DNA from: Alitta virens
Lineage: Eukaryota > Annelida > Polychaeta > Phyllodocida > Nereididae
NCBI GenBank assembly: GCA_932294295.1
Contig: OW028573.1
Span: 71,773,829-71,837,828 of the forward strand
Length of the DNA: 64,000 nucleotides
Direction: 5' to 3'
Numbering within the stretch: the stretch's first letter is position 1; each line of letters begins with the position of its first letter. Positions 10,941 through 22,500 of the stretch are shown piece by piece. The position numbers and the translations under genes were made by a program. The notes beneath the pieces are model-generated. The model saw only the letters and a program-made list of their open reading frames with translations, was not told where the DNA came from and made no database searches.

Positions 10941-13247
10941 ATGGCGCATCCCATAGTGCATTGCGACGTTGCTAAAAATAGATTGTTGGGGGGTATCCCA
11001 AGAGGGAATTCCAAGCATGGCTTCTATACTGTCAAGGAGATTATGTTCCTCATTTGTTTCAAAGTTTCGTGGCAGTAAATATACAGGACGATGTAGCTAT
11101 AACAGGACACAGTCTAGCTTAAGGTAATCTGCCTGTGTGCAATAATTTCCCACTGATGGCAGTGATTCGTGTATGTTTTTTTAGTGGTCTCATTGATTCA
11201 TTGAAACCAATGTCACAGCACAGGCGTTTTTGCCAACATAATATTATATAATATATGTCATTGCTCAGTGATGACAGCACTTATACTTACTAATAGCAAG
11301 GCTACTGACTGCCTTAATTCGCTTCTCATCTCAAGAGGAAGCTATGTCATTTGCAACAGCCAATCAGAAAAACATTAGGAAATTCCCTGAGCTTATGGCA
11401 ATTATTTTGCTAGTTTACCAATTACTGAATTAGACTTAAATACAAAAAAAATTGCCAAATAGTCAAACGGCTGGCTTATGACATGGAATGTCTAACACTT
11501 TATATGAAATTGCATATCAATTAGTTTTGTTTGCATTGAGTACACTCAAGTCTTAAACAAAGATTGCTCAGTTAGGTCACTAAATTGGCTTAAAGCTGAC
11601 AGCACACAGCGCTTGAGAGATATTGGCCAATCAAGAAGCATCATCATGTGTGTAGATCTATGGTGAAATAAGCAAATTAGCTGCCATTGGAGATGAGAAT
11701 TGAACATTCCCAGCATACAGGGAAGGAATTCCTCAAAAATAAGTGGTAAATACCCATCGATAAATAAAGTTATCACTTAGAATTAAAAGGAAAATTATTT
11801 TTGTATATAATATGCCATTTTTTGAAGTGTTATATGATGTTATTGACGGAAACTGGCCCTATCCTTGAAGGCAGTTGCACAGGGGGAGTAAAAGCTGTTC
11901 TTGACAGTTAGTTTTGTTTGCATCCAGTACATTGAGTACAAATCATCATCATATGACTACTTCATGAGCTGGATATATAGGACTTTAGTCCTGCGTCCAG
12001 TAAACTTACTAAACTAAACTTGACAAAGTCAGTAGCCTTGGTCTTATTGTATGCAACTTGCTTGTGCTGTCATGATGGCAAACACCTGTGGACACAGCAT
12101 TGCCTTACATAATTATTGACAATATTGTTTTTGTCTCCCACAGCCATGAAAGTAATGCAGATTCTAGGTCAACTTTTGATGAAGAAGAAGTTAAAAAGTT
12201 TGAAAGTATGGCTAAATCATGGTGGAATGAAACAGGTGATGCAGCTGCACTGCACACATTGAACAGACTGCGCGTGCCATTCATAAGAAACAATCTAGTA
12301 CAACAGGGTGACGCAGGACCTCTTCCCTTGCAGAACCTCACTATCCTGGATATTGGATGTGGTGGAGGTGTTTTGGCTGAGGTGAAATAGCTTTAAAATA
12401 AATCCATCATCAACATATTGTTTTGATATGTATTGCCATGCAATCTCTCAACCATTCCTGGAATTAAATTGATCTTTCATGTGGGATTTTTTTTTTCTTC
12501 TTATAGCCTTTGGCTCGACTTGGTGCTTCCGTACATGGAGTGGATGCACTAGAAGAGAGCGTTCGCACAGCTCAGTGGCATGCTAGTCTAGACCCTGCTG
12601 TAGCCAAGAGGCTGTCCTACTCATGTCAATTGGTAGAAGACATTACTGAGGAGAATGAAGCAGCTTATGATGCAGTTATCTGCTCCGAGATAATTGAGCA
12701 TGTTGCAGATCCTTCAGAGTTCATCAGTGCTTGTTGTATACTCCTCAAGGTACCACTAATAACTAAAAGTATTTATAGAGCTCTGAAATAAACAAGCTCA
12801 AAAAAAAAATATGATGCTTTTACTGAGAAGAAATTATGCCATTTATTCATTCTCTGATACTTTTTTTTCATAAATCCAGCCAGGAGGATCAATTTTCCTC
12901 ACCACTATCAACAAAACTGCTATTTCATATAGTCTAGCAATTTTAGCAGGGGAGTACATATTCAACATAGTTCCTAGAGGCACACATGACTGGAACAAAT
13001 TCATATCTCCAGAAGATTTGCAGCGCATGCTACGCTCAAGTGAGTTTACATGTCCTCCAATGATGCTTGCTGTTTTTACTGAAAGCTGCCTGACAACACT
13101 GCCAATACTAAAGGACTAATTTTCTTTACAGGTGGCCTGCAAACACAGTTGGTACATGGTATGTGTCTCAATCCGGTCACACTCACTTGGAGGTGGGTGA
13201 AAGACACCAGCATTAATTATGCATTACATGCCGTAAAACAAGACTAA
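10941..13247 (+). CDS. COQ3: COQ3, mitochondrial ubiquinone biosynthesis O-methyltransferase
   Basis: Exons: 10941-11074 (tentative), 12144-12381, 12507-12749, 12880-13039, 13132-13247; phases agree and the model is 296 residues (human about 369 from memory). The enzyme uses S-adenosylmethionine to O-methylate hydroxylated polyprenyl intermediates of coenzyme Q on the matrix side of the inner membrane. 'FDEEEVKKFESMAKSWWNE', 'LRVPFIRNNL' and the SAM-binding glycine-rich motif I 'LDIGCGGGVLAE' are plain, followed by 'GASVHGVDALEESVRTAQ', 'CSEIIEHVADPSEF' and 'PGGSIFLTTINKT', and a C-terminus ending NYALHAVKQD. Exons 2-5 are secure. The first exon starts at an ATG after an in-frame stop at 10848-10850 and ends with the right phase (2), but its peptide is not a clear mitochondrial presequence, so the true start may differ. 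Confidence 0.92.
11075..12143 (+). other. COQ3: Presumed COQ3 intron 1 (or upstream intergenic DNA if the first exon is wrong)
   Basis: No other exon is recognisable. A short duplicated phrase, TTAGTTTTGTTTGCATYSAGTACA, occurs at about 11521 and 11908. The right end is a standard pyrimidine tract plus CACAG acceptor at 12143. Confidence 0.4.
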
Positions 13248-13312
13248 ACAAGATACTATTGAAATGGACTTTCATTAAGAAGATCATAACAATGTTATAT
13301 AAATGTTTCATC

Positions 13313-13318
13313 TTTATT
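13313..13318 (-). terminator. XPO4: XPO4 polyadenylation signal
   Basis: AATAAA on the minus strand, about 185 bases after the XPO4 stop codon at 13503. It lies inside the predicted COQ3 3' UTR. Confidence 0.5.
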
Positions 13319-13348
13319 TTGGTAAATTTGCAAAGTGATAAAATCACA

Positions 13349-13354
13349 ATAAAC
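13349..13354 (+). terminator. COQ3: COQ3 polyadenylation signal
   Basis: AATAAA about 100 bases after the COQ3 stop codon. It lies beyond the mirror-image signal of the opposite gene, so the two 3' UTRs should overlap. Confidence 0.6.
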
Positions 13355-13502
13355 AAGTTATTAAAAAAAAACTTGTAAGTGAAATAATATAAAAGTAACA
13401 CAGACAATAACCATTATTTAACTACACTTGAACACTGAGGTAAAAACCACGAATCACATGTACTTCAACAAGTAATAACAATATTTGGTCACAAGTGCAC
13501 AT

Positions 13503-16500
13503 CTATTTTACACATAATATACCTCGAGCATTTACAATAAACGTGTCAAAATTCTGCATAAATTTGATCTTATTTCGTCTGTCCAGAGACAGTGCCAAAC
13601 CATTGGTAAGTTCATTAAATGCTTTAACAAGTCTCTCATAATGGAACTGGTCTGTTTGTAATCGAAGCAGCTCTGTAACCAATTCCTTGTAATGTTCCTG
13701 AAAGGAGAAATTGCAAGTTTTACATGTTTTAGTACTAGTAAGGGTGACATATGTGTATATGCCCTATTTACTAAACAATGTTTGTCTCATTAGATTCATC
13801 TACCATACAACTATACTGAGATTGAAGTCCAAATGGCACTTCGTTAGAAGAGAGATTAATTTTATTTGTTACAATAGGAATCTAAGGCATAATATATAAG
13901 GGCTGTTCCATGTTTAAAACAAGGGGCAGGGGTGGACCTGAAGACTTTTCAGATTTAAATGGAACAGCCCTAATGGTCAATTATCAAAATTGATAATTCA
14001 CAAATTAACGGGAATTTACCTGCTGACAACAAATCAGTGCAAAGAGAGTTGAGCTTGCCGTTTCATAGATGTCCATATCTTCTGACTCCAGTAAAATTTG
14101 TTGCATGACAACCTGTAAGAGGAAATGATTTGTTGTAGAAGTTTACCCATGCTGTACATTACGGCTTGAGATAAGGACATGTTTAAGTACAAGTCACACC
14201 CATACCTTTAGAAAGTGGGCAGTAGCCTGGTGAATGTGCGAACTGGACTGATAATGCCCTTGGAATACTTGGCAGGCAAATGAATTCAGAAACTCCATGC
14301 AGAGTTTGCTTATGTCAAGAGTATATCTGAAGTAAAGCAAAAGAGAATGAATTACTACATAGAAATGCAAAAATGCGGATAAGAATGCGAGCTCAAAACT
14401 ATATAAATCCACTTTCAAAAGCAATTCAATTAGTGACACCTACCCTTTCAAGCCAATTTCAATGGATTCCAGGAGTACTTGCAACTGCAGTTGAGGCATG
14501 GTTATAACCTTGTCAGGATGAACTTCTACCAGATAACCCACTAGACGAAAATAAGCTGTACATAAATCTGGAAACTAAAAACCATTATTATGTTAAAGTT
14601 GGGGAGGTTTCGGTTGTAAATAAATCTGAAATTCTGTGTAATGGCCAATCTCCTATCTTGAAACAAATAAATCAATATTTACCTTTAGAACCTCTGCATT
14701 CATGAGAGGAATTACAATTTGCAGTCCCACAAGTACAACATCTGAGGCAGTAACTTCGGAGGATTTGATAGAGGTGCTATCAAAGTCAAGGAAGTCCTTT
14801 GTTAACAAATTTGTAAGCAGTTCCATCATGATAAGCAAATCTGTGGACCTCTCTTCCTCTCCCATTGCAGTTATAGCCCGTCGGCCTGCATGAAAATATC
14901 TAATTACTGTCTCATTCAGGTGAAATTGGTAAGTTGTTAGCTCAGCTGTCAATGGCCATCATTTGCCTCTAAAACTTTTGCAAAAAAAAATAGTGGCCGA
15001 AAGTATATATATAAATTATATGGTTCATGAGTCATGACAGTATGTAGTCAGAATCAAATGCCTTATTGTTTTAGTTAAGTAAAAAACTAGTTTCTGGAGC
15101 ATTATACCATAGATCATCAAATATACATACCCATATTATGTTTACTGTACACTTGAATCATACCCATACATGCCGACAGCAAGGTCTTTGTTTCTTCCTG
15201 TGAACAAGAGATGCATTTGTAATTTATCATATACACTGTACTCAAAGTGTGAGCAACTGAAAACATAACCACAAGGAATATTTATGTCTTACCTCTCCAA
15301 TGTAACATATCAGTCTGTTGGCAACAGTGCTGAAGAGTTCTAGGACTAGCTGGACTATTTCTTCATATGCATGATATACCTCTGAAAGGGCCAATGTAAT
15401 AAATCAGAGTATGAATAACAACCTAAAATATCTTCTCATCACTGCTTAAGATTTAGGGTTAAAGTCACAAGACTCCATGACCTACCTAGGACATGAGCTA
15501 CATCATTCAACATTGAAGAAAAGAATGAGAATAGGAGATCTACGTTGTCAACTCGTGCCGCCTCCGCAACCCCACACATCTCTTCCAAGATATTCATGAC
15601 CTCCATCTTTACTTCTTCTTTCATGTAAACTTTTTTCAGGTCTTCACCTTGTCCCATTTGTCTAAATCTATCGTGAAGTGACTGTAGAACCTGTGGAATA
15701 TGCAAAAGTTGATCAGATGTGAAAGCCTACTGCACCTGACAGTTGGATAATAAGAGCAGCTCATTATTAACTAGCAAAACAGGTACGAGGAAGGCTAACC
15801 TGTTTAAACAGATCAGCCAAAGGACTGGAAAGTTGAGATGGAGATCTGCTAGTTTTACTTCCCTCAGACCTCAAGGAATATTGCACTTCTCCATTCGCAA
15901 GCCGTCTAGTTTGTACACTCTAGAAACATATTACATCTGACCTTATTCTCTACTTTTGAAACTATCATAGATTTCTTGAATTACTTTTTCCCAATGAATA
16001 AAATTTCCGGTAGGTGTAAGAAATATCGTAAGATTAGTACACAAAGTTTCTCACCAGTTGCCAGAATTGTTCCTTAGTGTCCCCTTGGAATGAGGCTGAT
16101 CCAGCCAGTACAAGTGCCTTATAGAGCTGTCTTTTTGCCCCAGGGTGTATCATACAAAGTGGTGCTTCATTGGTTGATATGTCCCTTGCAAGTTTCCATA
16201 AGGTGTTGCATTTGATTACAATGTCACATCTGTAAATTAAACTGTGTTTTTAATCTATTCAACAATAGTGATAGTTAACTTCTATAACTGAATTAAATTA
16301 CAAACCTATTTTTCCTTTCTACTAAGGTGATCAGGAGATTAAGTGTGTCTTCTACAAGGTTTACTTCTGAACTCCAGGCATGGAGATTTGAAACAATTTT
16401 TTCCATAAGGAAACTAATTGTCCACTGAGCACCCTCAGAATCAGACCCAAAAGCAGCATTTATTGCTGGGCTTATCTGAAATTAATAAAAAAAATTGTTT

Positions 16501-19500
16501 TACTATATATACTTGCTGAATAACATTCACATCTACAGCAACCATCTTCAATCTCAAGTACAGAATGGTTCGATTTGCTAAACATTGACAATGGTGGCAA
16601 GAAACTGCCTCTGATAATACAATTGCAGTAATTTTAGGAGAAAAGTAAAAACCTCAGTGTAATGGTTTTCATCAGGAAGGAGAAAACTTTGTGCCCATCG
16701 ACTCAAGAACCACATCACACTCTGACCCACTTGTGGACTTAGTAAATGAGCCATATTGGCACTAGCTGCAAGTCTTTCGACCTCACAAAGTCTAAATACT
16801 GCAGAGATGAGTCTTATCACAGGATCAGTAGAAGAATCACAGCCAGGAATAGACGTTGCCTCATGACTTGGAGAGGCTAGCACCTTCATGGTTGTGTGCA
16901 GATCTATGCGAGATGCTTGGGATATGGAATACCGCATGATAGGAGAAGGAATCATGGGTGTCTCTCCAACAGCGTCATCTGTCAGAAAATGTGCTGAAAA
17001 TAAAGTAATATTCATAATCATAAAGCAATCTAATAGTGGATTTTTACGGAAGGTTCTCTGTACTTCCACCAGGTGGCTAAAACAGAATACTATTCTATTG
17101 GCTGTGATTGGCTGAAGCAAAGTGCATCCTAGCAGCAGTATTTTTATTGCATTTTAATGTATATTTGACTCTTTATCATTTAGTTGATGTTTGTTATTTT
17201 TCTGAGAAAGTTATATTTATGGAATCAGTTATTACCTACTGTGTCTGAAAAGCAAAATGAGTGACAAGAGGAGAGGAAAGATTTATGTCCTGCTGAATTC
17301 AGGGCTGTTCAGTGAAAAGACTCTATTCAGCAAGTCGTTCCGATTATTATTTAAGAAGTGTGTACATCAAGACACCAACCTGTTACTAATAGTAACCAAT
17401 GCAAGTCCTCACTGATAACATTAAGATATCTTTGGTCTGTTCCATCACTAGTCCCAGGCGACAGGTGGTGCTGCTGTTGACGTCTTAGTTGTCCATGTAA
17501 ACGACTAACACGGTCCTCTAGCAATCTGGAGGGATTTAAAATTGTGTGACACTTCATCATCATATAGTTATAACATAGAGAAGGTGTACATAATTCCATG
17601 AATTACCCTCAACCCCAATAAGCAACTGGTGCCCAAGGCAGATAAATAAACTAGAACTGATGTTTTCAATTTAACAATAACCATTTAAGAGTAAATCACT
17701 CAATGAAATGTGAGAGTAAGTGCAACATTCCCAGCTTAATGTACTTTTGCAGCTTAAAGCAATTATCAGATGAGTTCAGTCTTGTCATTAAAATTATATT
17801 AAAATTACATTAAAAATGATTAATTACAATTCACCCTTGGCACACTTACAGTGGCATGCTCTCAACAAAGCTCAAGTGCAATTAAAACTTTATACAAGTC
17901 ACATGGTCAATTGCCCTAATTGCAATTTATCTGGTCTGTCAATCATTTCAATAGAAAGAACTAGTGATTGCACTTCTGGACAAATCTGACAAGTTGGGAT
18001 CCAATTGGATCCAATTTGCGGTGTTTCCCACCATTTTTGGCGCTTGAGCCAAAGCCTAAATTACTGATCTCACAACTTCAGTATACAACAAATTTGCTCC
18101 CTATATTATTTACCCAATGTAGCCCAGTTCTCCACTCTTTCCAAGACAAACAAGAGTTTCTGTTCAGTAGGCCTAGTTCTTATACTCGCCACCAGGGGGC
18201 ACTGAGGTGGGTTGCATGTAAAGCCAAGAGCCGTAAAAACGGCAAAATACCAAGAAAATAGCCCAATTTTTGCAGATTTTCTCAATAAAGTGCTGTTTTT
18301 CCAAAATCCGAGGTATAACGGCAATCTACATGCTTAGTGGCTCAGTTTAAGACCATTCTGGCACCCTCTCGCTTGCTCCCTAAACAGGGGCTAGATTACA
18401 ACATTATCAAAACAACCCAAGCTCTCACCTCTCATGTCAGAAAAGTAAATGGAAAGACAGAGACAACCCTGAAGGGTTTCTCTGTCAACAAATGAATTAT
18501 ATTTTGATGCATAGTTACTATTTAGCCAGTAACAGTGAACCATTTAATTTAAGCAGTTGGGAATTAAGGTTGCTGGTTTATATAACTATAATTTCCAAGT
18601 TTATCTGCCAGTGATGGATCCTTACTTAGTAAGTAGAGCAACAGCATGATCTGGGACTTCTCTCCCTAAAGTTCCTATACTGCACAAGTGGTCCTTGAAT
18701 TTCTCACGGTCATCCTTTTCCACCTCGTCGTACTCAACATCATCTATGCTATCCTGAAATTTTCAGAATGCATGCTTGTACAGTGCTTTTAAAATTAATT
18801 TATTTTACCTAAATACACAAAAACAACTGCACAATTAAGGTTACAAGGAAATTGTGACATCCGCAGCAACTACACAGCAACTACAACTACCTCCTACTTA
18901 ATTGTTCTATGTTACAAGCTTACCTCGGTTCTAGTCCCATCTGGAGGTGCTAGATGACATTGCAAGAAGGAATTGAAGATTTCCTGAGCACATGGAGCAA
19001 GAGCAGCAGGAGGAAACTCAGCTGAGTCAACCAAGATGTGCATCCAGGAATCCATCATTTTCGCATATGCTTCCATAAACAATGTGTCGTCAGAATGCAA
19101 CTGAAAAATTACAAATTTACAACAGGGATGTGATTGATCATCGATAAAAAAAAAACCTCAAAATTTCAGGATCAGTAAGTGCGAGTATCAACACTTTTTT
19201 AACAAATAACCAAAAATAATGAAATTTCAAGCTATCTGAGGGACAACTCCCTCTGATGAGAAATACGGGAATTAAAGAGCCAAGTTGAAAATGGAGCTCC
19301 ACAAGTCCGGCGATACTCATTGTCATAGCCAACAGTGAGACATGCAGTGCCATCTAGTTTTAGTGCAAAGTTTCCTGTCTCCATGCCATATATGTAATTA
19401 AAACAGGCAAACAGACCAACCATTGTGAGATCACTTCATCTAGAGGCGACATCAACTGCACTCACTGACTTCACTGTAATACATTGTACTATGATTACAT

Positions 19501-22500
19501 CATTCGACAATGGTTGGAAAGTGTTGCTGGTGGCTCCCTCTTTTAGTGACGAGAAGCCTGATATCAGAGCATATGGTCACATGAGGCACGCACTAATTAA
19601 AGCAACAAAAAAAAGAAAAAATTCCTAAGATAAGATTTTATTTACAGGCGGGGATGACAAATAAAACAAATAACACAAGTTATGAAGCTTTTGACACATT
19701 CACCAAAATATCCACTTACTGCTTCTTCTCCAGCAGCACTCTGACCAAAGCTGCAGGTGATTGCAGTCATGTTGTTGAAAAACAATTGCAATAGGTTGCT
19801 TGGTAGCTTTACTAACACAGACACTTGGAAGAACATTAGTAAAGAGTTGAACACATTTGCAATTCCGAGGGCTTCATAGTCATGGCGTGGATTACTGTAA
19901 CAAAATTGTGAGAAATATATTCATAACAGTTCAAGGCTGTTCCATTTAAAACAGCCCTTATTAAAAAAGACTCAGAAATCTAATACTGATGGCAATATTT
20001 TTAAGCTTACTCACACAGACAGCAGATTCAGGAATGCTTCCAAGAAGTTTTGTAAAAAGACCAGTTTTAGTTTTTCATCATTGAAGATAGGTCCATTCAA
20101 TGACGCAAGTTGGGAAATGCACTGTAGTGCATGATGTGACAATTCAGAATTATGACGCACTTTCATATAAAGCTGAAAAAGAGATGCCAAACCATATTAA
20201 AACTGCCTAAAATACTCCTAGTAACATAAATATGCAGCTAATAATTTGAACTTACTCGAAACAGCATATCAATAAGTTCTTTGTTCAGTATTGTGTCCTT
20301 CCACTTGATAGGTGGTTTGAAAGAAAGACTCTGATTGGACAGAAATGTTCCGATGTACCGTCTTGGCACTGTTTTGGGTTAAGAAAATTCAAATAATGAT
20401 AACAATAACCGCACACTTTACATTGAAAATTATATAAACAGAGAATGTCCATTGTTATAGCTGCAAAAGGATACAATTCTGCGGCACAAATTCCCAGGTA
20501 AATATTTGTTCTGTAATGGACAGAAACTTGCTGAAGACAAGAGTAACCTCAGCTGACCAGGGTATGGGAACTTTCTCAAGTTCCTGAAGTACTTGTAGAC
20601 TCATATTTAAGATGCGATTCATATCAGTTTTCTGAAATACAAGGACTGAACATATGAGTTGTTTCATATCAAAATCTTGTAAGTTATGTTGTTATTCAGG
20701 ATTTCTTCTGTGAAATTTGCCGGCTTTTGTTATCTGATATACACAATTGAAAACACAATTTTTTTTTTAACCCTTCTCAAACACAAAAAGTGTATTTTTT
20801 TTAGAAAAATTTGGAAAGCATGTGCTTAACTGACTCATCGTGCTAATATAATTTAGATTATAGATAGGGTGTCAACAGCTTGGGAAATCATAATCAAATC
20901 ATACTTTCAAATTTCGTTTTGGATCAGTTGACAACAACAGTAAATGAAGTTATATCCACCACTAAATATTTCTTCAAAGAGACAAAATTATTACCTCGAA
21001 TTCCAATTTGCAGCGATTATGAAATTCCCAGGTCAAGCCCACACTACTGGATCTGCTTGTACTCGAGTACTCGTTCAGAAAGGCAGTTAAGACTGAACAC
21101 GCAATCAGTTGCTGAAAATGAATATAGTGTTGATATATCACAACAATAAACAGAATTGCTAATGCATAATTGACGTAACATGTAACACATATTTACCATG
21201 GTAAGATTCCCAGATGTAATTAGACAATTAACATTGTCCAGAACATTCTGTCGAACCGATACATCTTGATCTAGGGTCCCTCGCTTGACCATAACAGCGA
21301 ACACTTGTAAGATTTGCTCCCGTACATATCGAGACAACCTGAAAACAAGATATCATGAGTATGATGATCCATGAACATAATAATCCACTATAAAATCTTG
21401 TGTAATCCAATCATAAATGAATCGGTGACAGACACACTTACCCTAAATTGTCAATACAGTATTGCAACAAAAACGACCGGAGAGAGTCTATGTCAGAAGC
21501 TAGAAGCAGACTCCATTCACGAAGCACACATTCCTTGGTTGCACTAGCTACTTGGAAAAGCACATAGTCATTTTTGCATTTTTCTGAAATACAAAATGAT
21601 AATAAAATCAACAAAATTAAATAACATAATTACCAATACTGTAATCAGTGGATTTGCACTTTTTCTAAGTATTGAATATTATATACCCACCAAGTATTTC
21701 CCTATATTTAGCATAGGGCATCTTTGATTTGCGAAGATTAAGGAAAACTTGTTCTGCAGCATGTCTTTGCTCTGGACTAACAACATCAGGCGGTGCCTAC
21801 AAATGAAGAGAAAAGAAGAAAAAAAATTTGAATCAAGATTTTAACTTCTTCTAATGAGCAAACACAGATGAGCAAAAAACAGTCCCATTCTATTTCGTTT
21901 TTTATCATAACTAGACTCAGCCCACAACACCCCAATCCAGCAAATTAATCTTAGCAGTATTTAAATGACTCAGCGACAGCCAATTAGCAACACATCCAGG
22001 TTCTGATCCAGAATCAGACCAACAAGTTCGTTATATGCAGACAATGACATGCATAAAATATTTTTGGGTATATACTTGATCCAACTATATATAATGTGAA
22101 TGTTTAGTTCATGTATACGTAATGAACATATATGTTCATGCAATGATTGTGTAATATGTCCCATTCTGGCTGGGTAGATCTTTCAGTGTGTGCACAGGCC
22201 AGGTGGCCAGTCTCACAAAACTGTTCGACAAGCATTTGTCATACATATTGCTGGGGAGGAGCAGGCTAAATGCCTAAAACCTCATACGTCTTATGCTTAT
22301 GTATGAAGTTGATACTTGTTATATCTGCTTTCTGACTGGTTAGTGGTTACAGAAAAGCATGTTCCAGGCAGATAACTCCACAACTGCAAAGGCTACATAC
22401 AACCTGAAAATTAGACTAAGAGGGCAGTAGAAGTTGTGATTCATGGAGCTAAGATTGCTGCAACAATAGAATATATCTATCCAACAAGCTTGCTCATGGA

